Assembly: GCA_946902875.1 (NCBI GenBank)
Contig: OX336337.1
Location: forward strand, 1,488,001-1,552,000
Source: Nematopogon swammerdamellus
Taxonomy: Eukaryota; Arthropoda; Insecta; Lepidoptera; Adelidae
DNA length: 64,000 nt
Reading direction: 5' to 3'
The stretch's first letter is position 1; every line of letters begins with the position of its first letter. Below are positions 31,451 through 42,284 of the stretch, in pieces. A program made the translations under genes and the position numbers. The notes below the pieces were generated by a model. The model ran no database searches and was not told the DNA's origin. It saw only the letters and a program-made list of their open reading frames with translations.

Positions 31451-31650
31451 GTACACCACACGCCGTATCCCGACAATCGGGGTAAGCAGAGTAATCGGTG
31501 TTGTGCTACAAGTATTCTGGTAAATTAAGTACAGCACAACACCGAACACCACGTTTACCAAAGTATTCGGACAAGATAACTCAGATCAGGCAGCAAGTAA
31601 TCCGCAAGACTAGGTGGAAACACCGTGTCAAGGTGAGAGGTGGCTAGCCG
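31451..31650 (-). mobile_element. Family C, partial, with a nested 49-bp MITE at its edge
   Basis: CCACACGCCGTATCCCGACA then AATCGGGGTAAGCAGAGTAA is the reversed C 3' part, continuing to AAGGTGAGAGGTGGCTAGCC at about 31648. Confidence 0.7.
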
Positions 31651-31662
31651 AGTTGGTTGAGC

Positions 31663-31711
31663 CCACAGAGCATGAACAGTAGTAATGCGCGCGCAGTTCC
31701 ATGCTCTGTGG
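31663..31711. mobile_element. 49-bp MITE with CCACAGAGCAT ends and 6-bp target duplication
   Basis: It starts CCACAGAGCATGAA and ends TTCCATGCTCTGTGG. TTGAGC flanks it on both sides (31657-31662 and 31712-31717). It contains GCGCGCGCA as does the longer relative at 42302. Confidence 0.75.
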
Positions 31712-31996
31712 TTGAGCCCTATATTTATGAAATTAAATTAAATTAAAATATACTTTATTTCACAATAAAAAGTGAGAATAGGCAGCGTTAAAACCTAAAG
31801 GAATTATCTACCAGTGATGCCTGGAATTTTAGGTAAGGTTTGGAAGTGAGAAATTAAAAAAATTACATTAATATACTTACTTCTATATTTAACCATACAT
31901 TCATTTCATTACTCATTACATACATACTTATGAATAAAAGAAAAAAAATCGATTGTTCAGCAAAAAAACATATAAATTAGGTACAAGACATAATCA

Positions 31997-32328
31997 GTAC
32001 CGTGTGGGGCCGGTACTTAAAAAGAATAGCCCCACTGCATCTCTCCCCATGCATGTCGTAAAAGGTGACTAAGGGAGAAAGACAAAATGCCGTGCTAAAG
32101 GGCGACAGGGTCGCCACCTCTCACCTTGGCACGCTACTTCCACCGAGTCGTGCAGCAGGTGGGTCTTCGTGCCTTACTTGTTGCTTGATCGATTGAATCT
32201 TGTTCGAATACTTTGCGAAACGTGGTGGTCGGTGTTGTGCTGTAATTTACCAGAGTTCTTGCAGCACAACACCGATTACTCTGCTTATCCCGATTGTCGG
32301 GATTCAGCGTGTGTGATATGTATGTATC
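31997..32328 (+). mobile_element. Family C element, full-length
   Basis: The 5' hairpin module shared with family B (GTGTGGGGCCGGTACTTAAA ... AGCCCCACTGC ... GTCGTAAAAGGTGAC) is followed by GCCGTGCTAAAGGGCGACAG, then CACCTCTCACCTTGGCACG. The 3' part has a hairpin formed by GGTGTTGTGCTG and CAGCACAACACC, and the end GATTGTCGGGATTCAGCG. Confidence 0.82.
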
Positions 32329-32642
32329 TAGAACTATAAAAAAGGTATGGACCCCGAACCCTTTTCTCGCCAGCGTAACACGATATAAGTAAAAGCATAC
32401 TTGTTTCATTGGACGGTCGCGCGCTGGCCCGTCAGTCTGTCATCGGCTGCGTTCGCAAAAACCTGTTTAAAATGCCCGCATGATCTGTGTTTACGTGTAA
32501 AAACAATACAGACAAATTTAGTGTGCACAATAGTGGAATATCTTATCATCCGTAAGTACACTCCGCTCCCCGCAACTCGGCGACGCTAGTTCTCATACAA
32601 GCATTTGACAGTCCGGTGTCCATACCTTTTTTATCGTTCTAG
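32328..32642. mobile_element. TIR element, about 315 bp
   Basis: CTAGAAC then ATAAAAAAGGTATGGAC at the left is inverted as GTCCATACCTTTTTTAT then GTTCTAG at the right. It abuts the end of the family C copy. Confidence 0.65.
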
Positions 32643-32929
32643 GTATGTATTATCATTAAAAAAAGTTTTTTTTTAGCTGAAAGGGAACAGACACGGCACG
32701 ATGCAAAACCTAACTGTAGGTTTGCGACGGTTTTTAAGTCTGCCCCTTGTTTATTTTTATATGTCTCAAGTGTATGTGCAAATTTTATATTCCATATAGA
32801 ACACCAATCGAAGTAATTAGTAAGTAATCTCCATTGCTTTTCAGCATTTTCTTCAGAGACTCAATGATTGTAAGCTACACAGGTTCCTTGCTTAGATATC
32901 TATATAGCTACCTGACTGTAGGCACTGTG

Positions 32930-33175
32930 TAACTAGGTGCCGGTGTGAGCACACAAACGGAAAGTTCAAGCGAGCCGGGCCAGCGGGGGCGGGGGCGGGG
33001 CGGGGGGTGGCAGTTCGTCCGTCGTCGAACCTATCCAAACGTTTACACGAAAAACCGAAGTGCACCGCGGCGGGGGAGGGGATCTAACCGAAAAGTCGAA
33101 GATAGAAAGATCGTCAGCTTGATAATGGTACTCGTAGGTCGACAACTTGGCGACATCAACAGTGAGTAAATTTAT
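32930..33175 (+). other. GC-rich island, possible first exon of an unidentified gene
   Basis: GC boxes (GGGGGCGGGGCGGGG, 32988-33004) are followed by an open frame from 32945. A plausible donor ACAGTGAGTAAAT lies at 33160-33172. An internal ATG at 33126 would give MVLVGRQLGDIN before that donor. The protein is not recognisable and no second exon was found. A noncoding island is equally likely. Confidence 0.28.
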
Positions 33176-33394
33176 ATATATATTTCAGTTTTTCAAATTA
33201 TTGGGTAAATAAAAAAAAATTGTCGAAACATCAGCCAAAAAGACGCCGAATACTAATCATGGTAAGCCGAATTTACTCAGTAATGCTTACTATGTATTAT
33301 TGAAATATTTTTGTTCTTGGATATGTTGAATTGTTCGGAAAAATAAAACAATTTTAATTTGAAAACATATGACGACAGACACTGATTGACAATG

Positions 33395-33589
33395 AGTACC
33401 CTAATCACGAGATTTAACCTACTACGCTACGCTACGCTACGTCGTGTTCTCCGCATCATTTTGTATGGAGAAACGGAGCAGCGCCTCTAGTGATAGATTT
33501 GCGAACTTCGTTTCTCCATATAAAACGATGCGGAGAACACGGCGTAGCGTAGCGTAGCATAGTAGGTTAAATCTCGTGATTAGGGTACT
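33395..33589. mobile_element. Hairpin MITE, about 195 bp with ~85-bp arms
   Basis: AGTACCCTAATCACGAGATT at the left and its inverse at the right. A TACGC repeat (CTACGCTACGCTACGCTACG) lies in both arms. Confidence 0.85.
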
Positions 33590-33885
33590 GGTCGACCATG
33601 TGCGCGTAAAAATGTTTAGTTTCAACCACAAAACAAGACGAATTTAGTTTAAACAGCTATGAAAATTTTTGTTATTTCCTGATCAGTGAAGTGTAGCCGG
33701 CATGATAAAAAATGGTATCACTTCGACATGCGCAAAGGTACATAGGTTATGTCTAACAATTGATGTAGCTAATGTTAAACGGAACCCTAAAATACCAACC
33801 TAAGCCGATACACACTTTCAGTTATTAAAAGGAAGAAGCACCAGAAGCTACCCTGACTACTGGCTCATTCATTTTTGCTTTATTT

Positions 33886-33949
33886 AATTTGGCAATGTAT
33901 CATGACCATGAAGCAGCGGACAAATTGGCAAAAGAAGCTATTTATGTTT
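33886..33949 (+). pseudogene. RNase H-like LINE remnant
   Basis: Reads HDHEAADKLAKEAIYV then stop. NEAADKLAKEA-type motifs belong to RNase H domains of LINEs. Only this short piece is recognisable. Confidence 0.45.
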
Positions 33950-33953
33950 AATG

Positions 33954-33980
33954 CCCCCCCCCCCCCCCCCCCCCCCCCCC
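33954..33980 (+). repeat. Poly-C run, 27 nt
   Basis: Uninterrupted C tract. Confidence 0.95.
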
Positions 33981-34429
33981 AATATAATATGTAATAAAAC
34001 ATTATGTATGGATCATTACCATAAATAAAAATACTCTGCAAACATTCATGGAAAGAGCATTTTTAAAGTCGATTCGAATAGAGGTTTTCTAGTTTCCCTG
34101 GTTCTAGCCTTGTAGTTTACAAAGGCCTAAAATAGTGCTAGCTCTAAGACATCTTTCTGGCCATATTCCGTGGAATAATATTCGTGATGAAAAAGAGAAA
34201 TTCTTCAAACTCTGAACAACAAAGAAGGTGACATAACGATTTGCTGATGGAGTGTGGCCAGAACGAAGAATTACGAAGATAATTTGCAGACGTCACATAA
34301 GGTAGATAGACCAATTTTTTTTTTTTACACATGGACTGTTTATATTAACTCAGTGACTGCCCATAAGTGAAAAGAATTTATTATATGAAAAAAATTATTA
34401 AACAACTGTCGATCTTTCGATCGTTCCCA

Positions 34430-34680
34430 TTTCGACCGAGCGCGCTCGTCCGCCAGCGGGCGTGCGGGGTCTGCGGTGCGGCGTGCGGGGGGCGCGGGGT
34501 CTAGGGGCAGCCGACAGTAAGGAGCCCGAGTTAGAGAGCACCAGAACAAACAGCGGAACTCCTCTGGGGGCGCGGCGGGGGCGGCGCGGGGGCGGTGCGG
34601 GGGAGCTCCTCATTAGTTCTTCAAACAGAGCGGCCGCGGGGCGAGGGGCGAGGGACTTTGACAACTGACGCGGATTGCTC
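34430..34680. other. CpG-rich island, no gene recognised
   Basis: GC boxes and Arg, Ala and Gly-rich frames on both strands, typical of noncoding GC-rich DNA. Possibly promoter-related. Confidence 0.3.
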
Positions 34681-34836
34681 ACATTTTGCGGTGCAACCGA
34701 GTCCGAGGTCCTATTGAATTAGTATAGGGGTCCGTCCGACTGAACTCACGGCCGCTAAGATGTCATTTGAGCGGAATAAAGGCAACAATGTTTTGGATTT
34801 AAATCTACGTCTAACTGTTCAAGGTTTCTTTATACA

Positions 34837-35089
34837 CGGTGTTGCAACCCCAACCGTAAAACCCGAAAGGGGGTGATTCTCTACGTGAAATTCTTGTTCT
34901 ACGACTTTTTAATTTGAAGAAAAAAAATTTTTTTTCTCCATACATTTTGAGAATAGGTATTTAAAATGTGTATGGAAAAAAATTTTTGTTTCAAAAAATT
35001 TTTTTTCGCCACAGAAGTTGTTTAGTTTCACATATAGAATAACCCCCTTACGCCAGTTAAAAATATTACGGGGGCAAACTGCAACACCG
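34837..35089. mobile_element. TIR element with CGGTGTTGCA ends
   Basis: CGGTGTTGCA at the left and TGCAACACCG at the right, with further imperfect pairing inside. AT-rich interior. Confidence 0.55.
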
Positions 35090-35650
35090 AAAATACCTAC
35101 ACATTAAAAACTGATGGATTAGGTGAATGAGTTTGCGGGTAGATGTGTGCTGAGCAGATGTTCTTGTTAATAGGTAGAAGTATATAATTTATTGCTCAAC
35201 CACCTACAGCCATCAATGGCCAGTTTAGGTGGGAGTGATCATATTATATGTCTATCTAAAACATGTAATATCTAATGTAAAAAAATCTGCGAGAAACCTA
35301 ATGTGATTTGTACCTATGTTATATGTTTTAGAATTTACTAATAAAAACTTTTTTACTTTTTCAACCGACTTCCAAAAAGGAGGACGTCACGGGCTTCATC
35401 AGGAACGGACTTCCGGACGGAACCGGACAGAAGGGGGACTTATTTATTACGTAAGGCAATTTCTGCAAGTCAACCTGACTTAATTATGAACACTTACAAG
35501 TGATCCTATAAGGTTTCCGTTTTTTTTTTACTCTTTAGAGGTACGGAACCCTAAATTGGTGCGCGTATACGCGCGTTAGGAATTTATAATCCTTTAACAT
35601 GACCTTCCCCTCCCCCCATTATAATTTCATCATTTCATCATAACATAACG

Positions 35651-35963
35651 TACCGTGTGGGCTCCGTACTTTAAAAGAATAGCCCCACTGCATCTCCCCC
35701 CGTGTATGTCGTAAAAGGCGACTAAGGGATATGACTCCCTTCTTATATTACTAGGTGGTAGGGTTTAACCCGCCCGGATTGGTACCACCGCACTAAATGA
35801 AAGGTCGGTCGAAACGGCTATGTAAATAGTTTGTGTTTTCCGTCCAGTTCAGTGTACCCGGCACGACCGAAGGGAAGCACTGGGCACCGAGTTCACCTGG
35901 TGTTATGGGCTGACATCACGGATGTTGTAGCTGATGTAGTCAACCGTGTCAGTTTCCATAAAA
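35651..35963 (+). mobile_element. SINE family B, short subtype without tRNA/5S part
   Basis: The 5' hairpin module runs directly into ATATGACTCCCTTCTTATAT and the central domain TTACTAGGTGGTAGGG. The body follows to GTTTCCATAAAA. The same junction occurs at 52736 and 63481. Confidence 0.82.
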
Positions 35964-36540
35964 TATATATATATATATTTTTATATGATTTTTTTTAACG
36001 ACGACATTTTCTTAACGATCGTTAAGAAGTAGTTAGGTATAACTTCAAAACTTACCTACACAAAAGTGTAGACGGATTGTCTCTTTCTAAACCTCAACAC
36101 GCGTTATTTGCTTCCGGGAACTGTCCATTCTATCTATCTAAAATAAACTCCGAGCATATAAAAATCAAACTTGTCCCCAATGAAATATCTGTCCCAAAAC
36201 AGCCGCTTCTAGCGCCATCTAGCGAAACGACCAAAAACTCGCAGACTCCTTAGTCGCCTAAAACGGGAAAAGCATTCGTTTCGGTGTAGTGAGCTTTGAA
36301 CCATTTTAATGCGAACACCTGCCGATAGATGGAGTACTTAAGAGCTTTTGATGTTAGTGAGCTTTCAAAGAGAACAATGGATTTCTATGTAGAGTTTGTG
36401 CTGTACAAGGTAGACTGTAGCAAATGGTATTATGCAGTAAGTTCAGAGTCTTTAAATTTCTACAAATAGTTAAATGAATCTTCTTAGTATTATTATTCTG
36501 GAAAATATATTCGAATTTTGTTTATTTTCTACATACATAT

Positions 36541-36833
36541 ATACCTACCACACGCTGTATCCCTACAATCGGGGTAAACAGAGTAATCGGTATTGTGCCG
36601 CAAGAACTCTGGTAAATTACAGCACAACGCCGTCCACCACTTTAAGCAAAGTATTAGGACAAGATAATTCTCAACTCAAGCAGCAAGTAAGGCACAAAGA
36701 TTCACCTACTGCCTGACTCGAGGTGGCTAGCCTATCGCCCTTTGGCACGGCATCGTCCTTATTCCTTGTCGCCTTTTACGACATGAGAGATGCAGTGGGG
36801 CTATTCTTTTTAAGTACCGAACCCACACGGTAC
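36541..36833 (-). mobile_element. Family C element
   Basis: CCACACGCTGTATCCCTACA, AACAGAGTAATCGGT, a hairpin core and the reversed 5' hairpin module ending at CACACGGTAC. Confidence 0.75.
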
Positions 36834-36994
36834 ATTTATTATTCTCTTCGTACCTACCTATACTGTAATTGTAGGTAACAGTGACGATAAAAATTATCTA
36901 CACATTAAATTCATACTTCTGTTATTCTAATTTCTGTGATTTTAATATAAGGAAATTATATTAAACTCGTCGCAGAGATACTCAGCAACCTTTT

Positions 36995-37320
36995 GTTGCT
37001 GACATTGAGCTTTTAATGATTTGATTTGTTTTGCACGAGCCCTAGTGTACTTAAGAATAAATTTAGACGTGCTTTCGACTCAACTTAACGTTTTAGATTT
37101 ATGTTAGTTTTTTTTAAGTATTAATTTGTGTAAGAAATGCCCACTTAAATGTCTGTTGTCTTCATTATCTGTGTTAAATTTTCGCTTTTTTTCTCTCTAA
37201 ATTTGAACCTAAATGTGTAAACTTGTAATTGGTGTCCTGTAGTTATAATTGTATGTTTATTCAATATGTATCTGCACTGTAAGATTACCGAAATAAATAT
37301 AAAAAAAAAAAAAAAATAAA
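36995..37320 (+). other. mRNA-like 3' end with AATAAA and A-run
   Basis: AT-rich sequence ends with GAAATAAATAT then about 17 A's and an AAAT repeat (37299-37331). This looks like a retroposed 3' UTR, directly upstream of the LINE at 37341. The source transcript is not recognised. Confidence 0.35.
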
Positions 37321-37340
37321 TAAATAAATAAAATTAAGAA

Positions 37341-37604
37341 CCCATCGGTTCTCTAAATCGTTTCTTTGTCGCACCGCTAAAGTGTGGAACTGTCTTCCGA
37401 CGAGTGTGTTACCCGAATCCTTTAACCTGGGTGTCTTCAAACGTCGTATTAACAGGCTAGACAGCCTAGCAAAAAGCAACAGTCCGCAAATCTGCTGGTA
37501 TGGCACCTAACTGAGCGTGGTTTCGCGAGGAGAGGTGATTTTGGCTCTAGAGACTGCACCATTGGTCTCTCGGCAAAGCCACTCAGTTGGTTTTTATTAA
37601 AAAA
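37341..37604 (+). mobile_element. Jockey-like LINE 3' end
   Basis: RFSKSFLCRTAKVWNCLP-type sequence (catcggttct... on the + strand), then FNLGVFKRRINRLDSLA and a 3' UTR with TGGTCTCTCGGCAAAGCCAC, ending in an A-run. It is the + strand counterpart of 12043-12303. Confidence 0.78.
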
Positions 37605-37890
37605 AACCGGCCAAGTGCGAGTCGAACTCGTGCACCGAGGGTTCCGCATGGCGTGTTTATGAAATGCTTCATATTAGTTAAAATGCATGATTAGTTAAAA
37701 TGCTTCATAATCTTTTCTGTAGATGGCGCACATACACTTTTTAGTTTCGAATGGGAGCCCCCGTGAACTTTGTACTTTTTCTTGTTTTTATATTTGTTGT
37801 TATAGCGGCCATAATAAATATCATAATTATATTCTGTGAAAATTTCAACGGGCTACCTATTACGGTTCAAGAGATACAGCCCTTGGACAG

Positions 37891-37945
<55 letters not shown>

Positions 37946-37993
37946 GCGTAGGCTTTGTAATAGGGTCCCGTACCGGATACGGAACCCTAAAAA
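37605..37993 (+). mobile_element. Family G element, full-length
   Basis: CCGGCCAAGTGCGAGTCG at the start, GGGCTACCTATTACGGTTCA inside, a long GACAGACGGACGG tract, and GGATACGGAACCCTAAAAA at the end. Confidence 0.85.
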
Positions 37994-38216
37994 TCATACT
38001 TCTTTTCTTCTTTACTTTTAGTAAGACATTTACAAACTAAACTGAACTTCAATCCTTTCCCACGCACTTCAGAGGTCTCCTTCAATATCACAGCTTCGTC
38101 ACAGGACCCCGTCTCCATATAACATGATCCGCCAATGAATACTTACAACGGCCCCGTTCAGCGAAAGCTTTCACCTCTGACGCACTCGCGCACTACCCCA
38201 AAATAAACCCAAATTC

Positions 38217-38622
38217 TCGGTCGTGTCGGCTACACTGAACTGGACGGAAAACACGAACTATTTAAATTGCCGTTTTTTTATGGAAACTGACACGTTCTGC
38301 TACATCACCGGCTACACATTCGTGATGTCAGCCCATAACACCGGGTGAACTAGGAGCCATGTCAGTGCTTCCCTTCATTTCATGCCGGCTACACTGAAGT
38401 GGACGGAAAACAAGAACTATTTACATAGCCGTTTCAACTGAACTTTCATTCAATGCTAGTACGAACCCGGGCGGATTAAACCCTACCACCTAGTAAGGTA
38501 AGAAGGGCTACTACAGTTTTACGTGGAATCCGAAGCACGGTAGTCTCCAACGGTCGAGCGATCACTCATACAATTAATGACAGCGCCCAGGTGTGTTTAT
38601 GATCACGATATACAATCACAAT
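38217..38622 (-). mobile_element. SINE family B inside another B fragment
   Basis: 38217-38272 is a piece of a reversed B body (GTCGGCTACACTGAACTGG). A second reversed B begins with its T-run at 38273 and runs to the degraded 5S-like part at 38575-38620. Confidence 0.7.
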
Positions 38623-38663
38623 AATTCATGTTATATTAAAATATAAAATAAATATATAATGAA

Positions 38664-39131
38664 TATACAGGATGTTTCAGGATAGGGTTTCGTAACTTCA
38701 GGGTTCGAAAGGGGTCCATATGTGAAGAAGAAAAACTCTGAAACTTTTTGCCAGATTCAGTAATTTTATAGTACTTTTTGGTGAAAATCGTTTCATCGAG
38801 TTTTAGTGGACGGTTAAATTCCGCCTTTATGAAATAAAAATGAAATGACTAACTTACATACTTAACTAGTAGAACTGAACTGCATGTAGGTAAATTCCAA
38901 ACACTTCAATTTTAATGACATCAAAAGGAAAAGGGGACTGTACTAGGTCATTGCACTCCGTAGACTGTTGCCAAACCTCCCCATACTCACTGTCCATCGA
39001 GTTTTTATTACAATTTTCAATTTTTGTATGAAAAAAAAAGTACGGAATTTCGATTTGAGTGTTAAGGATTTTTTTCTTCTAATAATGAGTACTTCCTATT
39101 CCTGGAGTTTCTCAAGCCAACACCCTGTATA
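38664..39131. mobile_element. TIR element with TATACAGG ends, about 468 bp
   Basis: TATACAGGATGTTT at the left pairs with AACACCCTGTATA at the right with two mismatches. No transposase. Confidence 0.5.
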
Positions 39132-39715
39132 ATATAGATAGCCCCTCTGAACTTTAGAGTTGAGGAACTTATAAAGTAGCTGCTAGCCCTTAATTTTTTT
39201 TTTTTTTTAATTATAAAATGTTAAGTTATAAGTTCAACAGACCTAGAGAGACGCGTGCAAGTGGTCTACAAGAATGCCATGAACCGTGGAGAACGACGAC
39301 GGCGCTGTTAATGAAAAAGAGGTGCCGCCACGTGCGCGCATGCGCGGCGCGGCGGGTCAGGGTTCCGCTCCATTCGCCCCTGGCTGTCCAGCCCCTCGGC
39401 GGACACCCGTGCACATGCGCTCCTTGTTTTTATTTACTTCGTTTACATTAAAGTAAACAGCCATGGCTACTTTGTGTATGTATATATTCTTTATTGAACA
39501 CCAATTTAAACAACAAGGTACAACAGGCGAGCTTAATGCCGCGAGGCATTCTATTCTAACTAACCTTTGGGATGTGGGAGAAGTACATGTAGGCGAACAA
39601 GAATAGTTTGTGGCAATGTGTTAGTTAGACTGTAAAGAAATATGTATGATAAACTACATACGAATACTACATAAATACTTGAAAATGAAATGAAAATATA
39701 CGTCGTCGTACAGTA

Positions 39716-39880
39716 CCATCGGTTCTCTTAATCGTTTCTTTGTCGCACCTGTGTGTGGAACTGTCTTTCGGCGAGTGTGTTTCCCGAATCCTTTAACATG
39801 GGTGTCTTCAAGCGTCGTATTAACGGGCTAGACAGCCTAGCAACAGTTCGCAAATCTGCTGGCGTGGCACCGTATTCTTG
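39716..39880 (+). mobile_element. Jockey-like LINE 3' fragment
   Basis: CATCGGTTCTCTTAATCGTT ... TTTAACATGGGTGTCTTCAA parallels 37341-37500. Confidence 0.7.
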
Positions 39881-39950
39881 TAAATTATAATTGAGGCCCT
39901 ATATTACCTATTTCTTTCGAAATTTTCCACTCAGTAGTTTCGGAGATAGA

Positions 39951-39978
39951 CCCCCCCCCCCCCCCCCCCCCCCCCCCA
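39951..39978 (+). repeat. Poly-C run, 28 nt
   Basis: Uninterrupted C tract followed by ATATGGGGGG. Confidence 0.95.
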
Positions 39979-40027
39979 TATGGGGGGATGCTGGATTTTC
40001 GTATATTTTCCTAATATCGCTTATAAT

Positions 40028-40214
40028 ATGTGTTTTTCTTATTTTTATTATTTAATTTTGTTAATATATCGGCCATAATAAATAACACCATGTTCTGTGA
40101 AAATTTCAACGGGCTACCTATTACGGTCCAAGAGATACAGCCCTCGGACAGACAGACAGACGGCGGCGTAGGCTTAGTAATAGGGTCCCGTACCGGATAC
40201 GCAACCCTAAAAAT
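40028..40214 (+). mobile_element. Family G, 3' part
   Basis: GGGCTACCTATTACGGTCCA, GACAGACAGACGGCGGCG, GGGTCCCGTACCGGATACG, ending in CCCTAAAAA. Confidence 0.75.
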
Positions 40215-40980
40215 AGAAAAAATACTGAAGCAAAATTTTATGCACACACTAACGATGCTCAAAAGTACTGTCGGCGGTCTGGCTGATCATCTGTACTTCT
40301 CACAACTTCACAGAACCGATCTGTGGGAACTGGACCTACTAATGACTGATTCAAATTGCTCCCAGATCGGCATGCGTGCGTACTGCAGACTGTAGAGTCT
40401 TCCCACTTTAACACGGCGTGCACTTCAAACACCAACAACGATACATTGCGTATACGTCTCATGTAGAACATATGGACGACATGTTACACTGGAAGAGATA
40501 TAGTGCCGCTCGGCCATGTGCGGCGTGCCGCAAGCCGGTGCGCGCGGAAGGCCCAAAGACGATGCGACACAGTTTATGCGGTCATTTTCGTTTGGTTGTA
40601 GTGTTGTCGATAAAACGATTTTCAGTTTTATCTCTTTTAGTGTTCCGTATACGTACGATAATACACTTTTATGTCACATATGTAAAACAAAATTTTAAAT
40701 TTGGGGGGATTCGGCCAGTGTGTCATGGGCACATTTAAGACAGCGATTGCGATAGACGAGATTTTTTACTTTCAGTTAGTGTAGGCGAGATGGTGCTCGT
40801 GTGTCGTTTTCGGAGGGCTCCCGTAAAAGCTTTTATTTATGTATTTATTTATTTATCTATATATTTATATTATTATTATTTTATTTCCGTTATTTATTAG
40901 TAGGACTTTTTGTTTTAGATTTTAATTGTAGTTTAGGTAATTTTAGTTTGTATTTTATTTTGTAATTAGCTTTAATTTGA
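40215..40980. other. Stretch with open frames but no recognised gene
   Basis: Frames at 40418-40738 and 40516-40698 (+) are open for 60-106 codons, but I recognise no domain. A cysteine pair (CHICKTKF) near 40675-40698 could be a transposon zinc-binding remnant. 40840-40980 is AT-rich. Confidence 0.3.
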
Positions 40981-41321
40981 TACATACATACATATACATA
41001 TCACACACGCTGAATCCCGACAATCGGGGTAAGCAGAGCAATCGGTGTTGTGCTGCAAGAACTCTGCCAAATTACAGCACAACACCGACCACCACGTTTC
41101 GCAAAGTATTCGAACAAGACATCGATCGATCAAGCAGCAAGTAAGGCACGAAGAACCACCTGCTGCATGACTTGGTGGAAGTACCGTGCCAAGGTGAGAG
41201 GTGGCGAGCCTGTCGCCCTTTAGCACGGTATCTTGTCCTTATCCCTTAGTCGCCTTTTACGACATGCACGGGGAGAGATGCAGTGGGGCTATTCTTTTTA
41301 AGTACCGGCCCCACACAGTAC
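40981..41321 (-). mobile_element. Family C element, full-length
   Basis: CACACGCTGAATCCCGACAA at the left. A hairpin core (CGGTGTTGTGCTG / CAGCACAACACCG), CACGAAGAACCACCTGCTGC and the reversed 5' module ending CCGGCCCCACACAG follow. Confidence 0.85.
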
Positions 41322-42284
41322 AGTATTTGATTTGAATGTAAAATTAGAAATTCAGGCCTTATGCCCCCAAAATTGTTAATTGGACATGCAGACAGACAGA
41401 CGGACGGACGAATGTATTGTGTATGTTGTGTTGTGTGCGTTTTATAACTGCGTTTATAACTGTACTCTTACCTTCCTTATAATTCTTTTCTTCTGTTTAC
41501 TGTGATTAGTTAGAGGTTAGTTAGGGTTTAGTTATAGTTATAGTTATAGGTTAGTTAGGGTTTATTAGTGTATTGCGTACCTGGGCCTGACTTAAAATCG
41601 GCGTCCCTCTCACCAGCTCCAGGGCTCGGTGGGGAGGGACCAAGGCTGTGTCAGGTCCAATTTTTCTTGTCTATCTATTTACTGTTCTATGTGTTATTTA
41701 AACTCTCGTGTGTGTGTGTTAAACAAGGAAAATAAAAGTTATTCATTTTCATTTTTCATTTTTTTTTTAACAAAATACATACAATCAGTGAGTAATGGGA
41801 CTGTGCATGCGTGTCTACGGGTGAAAGCAGAGAGAAGCGTGGGTTGACTATAATTATTGTAAATAAAATATTTCACCCAACTCAGCCGACACCCCCACAG
41901 TGCTCAATATCTGTGTTGTCCCATTGAATAGCTAGAACTATTCGCCAAAAGAAGAAACACTCGACGCATTGGTAACCACTTTTTTTTTTTTGCAAAATAA
42001 TATCGACATGGCTTTGTCACAACACTATCAAGTGCGAGTTGACAATAATCTACGTAATGGCATTGTAATTGTTGGTTAGCTGGTTATTTTAGTGGTCAAT
42101 TTAGTTTCATGCGTGTTTGTGTTTATATTTTGTACGTGCGCCCACCAACCACACGCGAGAGCTTGGGAAAGCCTTGTTTGAGCTTCAAACATTAAACACG
42201 AAACTTAATCATATTTATATACCGATGTTTATTTACTACTTACATGAAATAAAAGTGCAAATTATTTTTATTCCATAAATACAT
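41322..42284. other. AT-rich stretch, no gene recognised
   Basis: Contains small TTAGTTA/TTATAG repeats (41505-41570) and a retroposon-like tail with AAATAAAAGTTATTCATTTTC near 41730. Confidence 0.4.

Noticed and set aside
41505..41570. TTAGGG-like bits resembling telomere repeat
   Set aside because: Only two scattered matches within a degenerate GTTAGTTA/GTTATAG repeat; no TTAGG array of the insect type.
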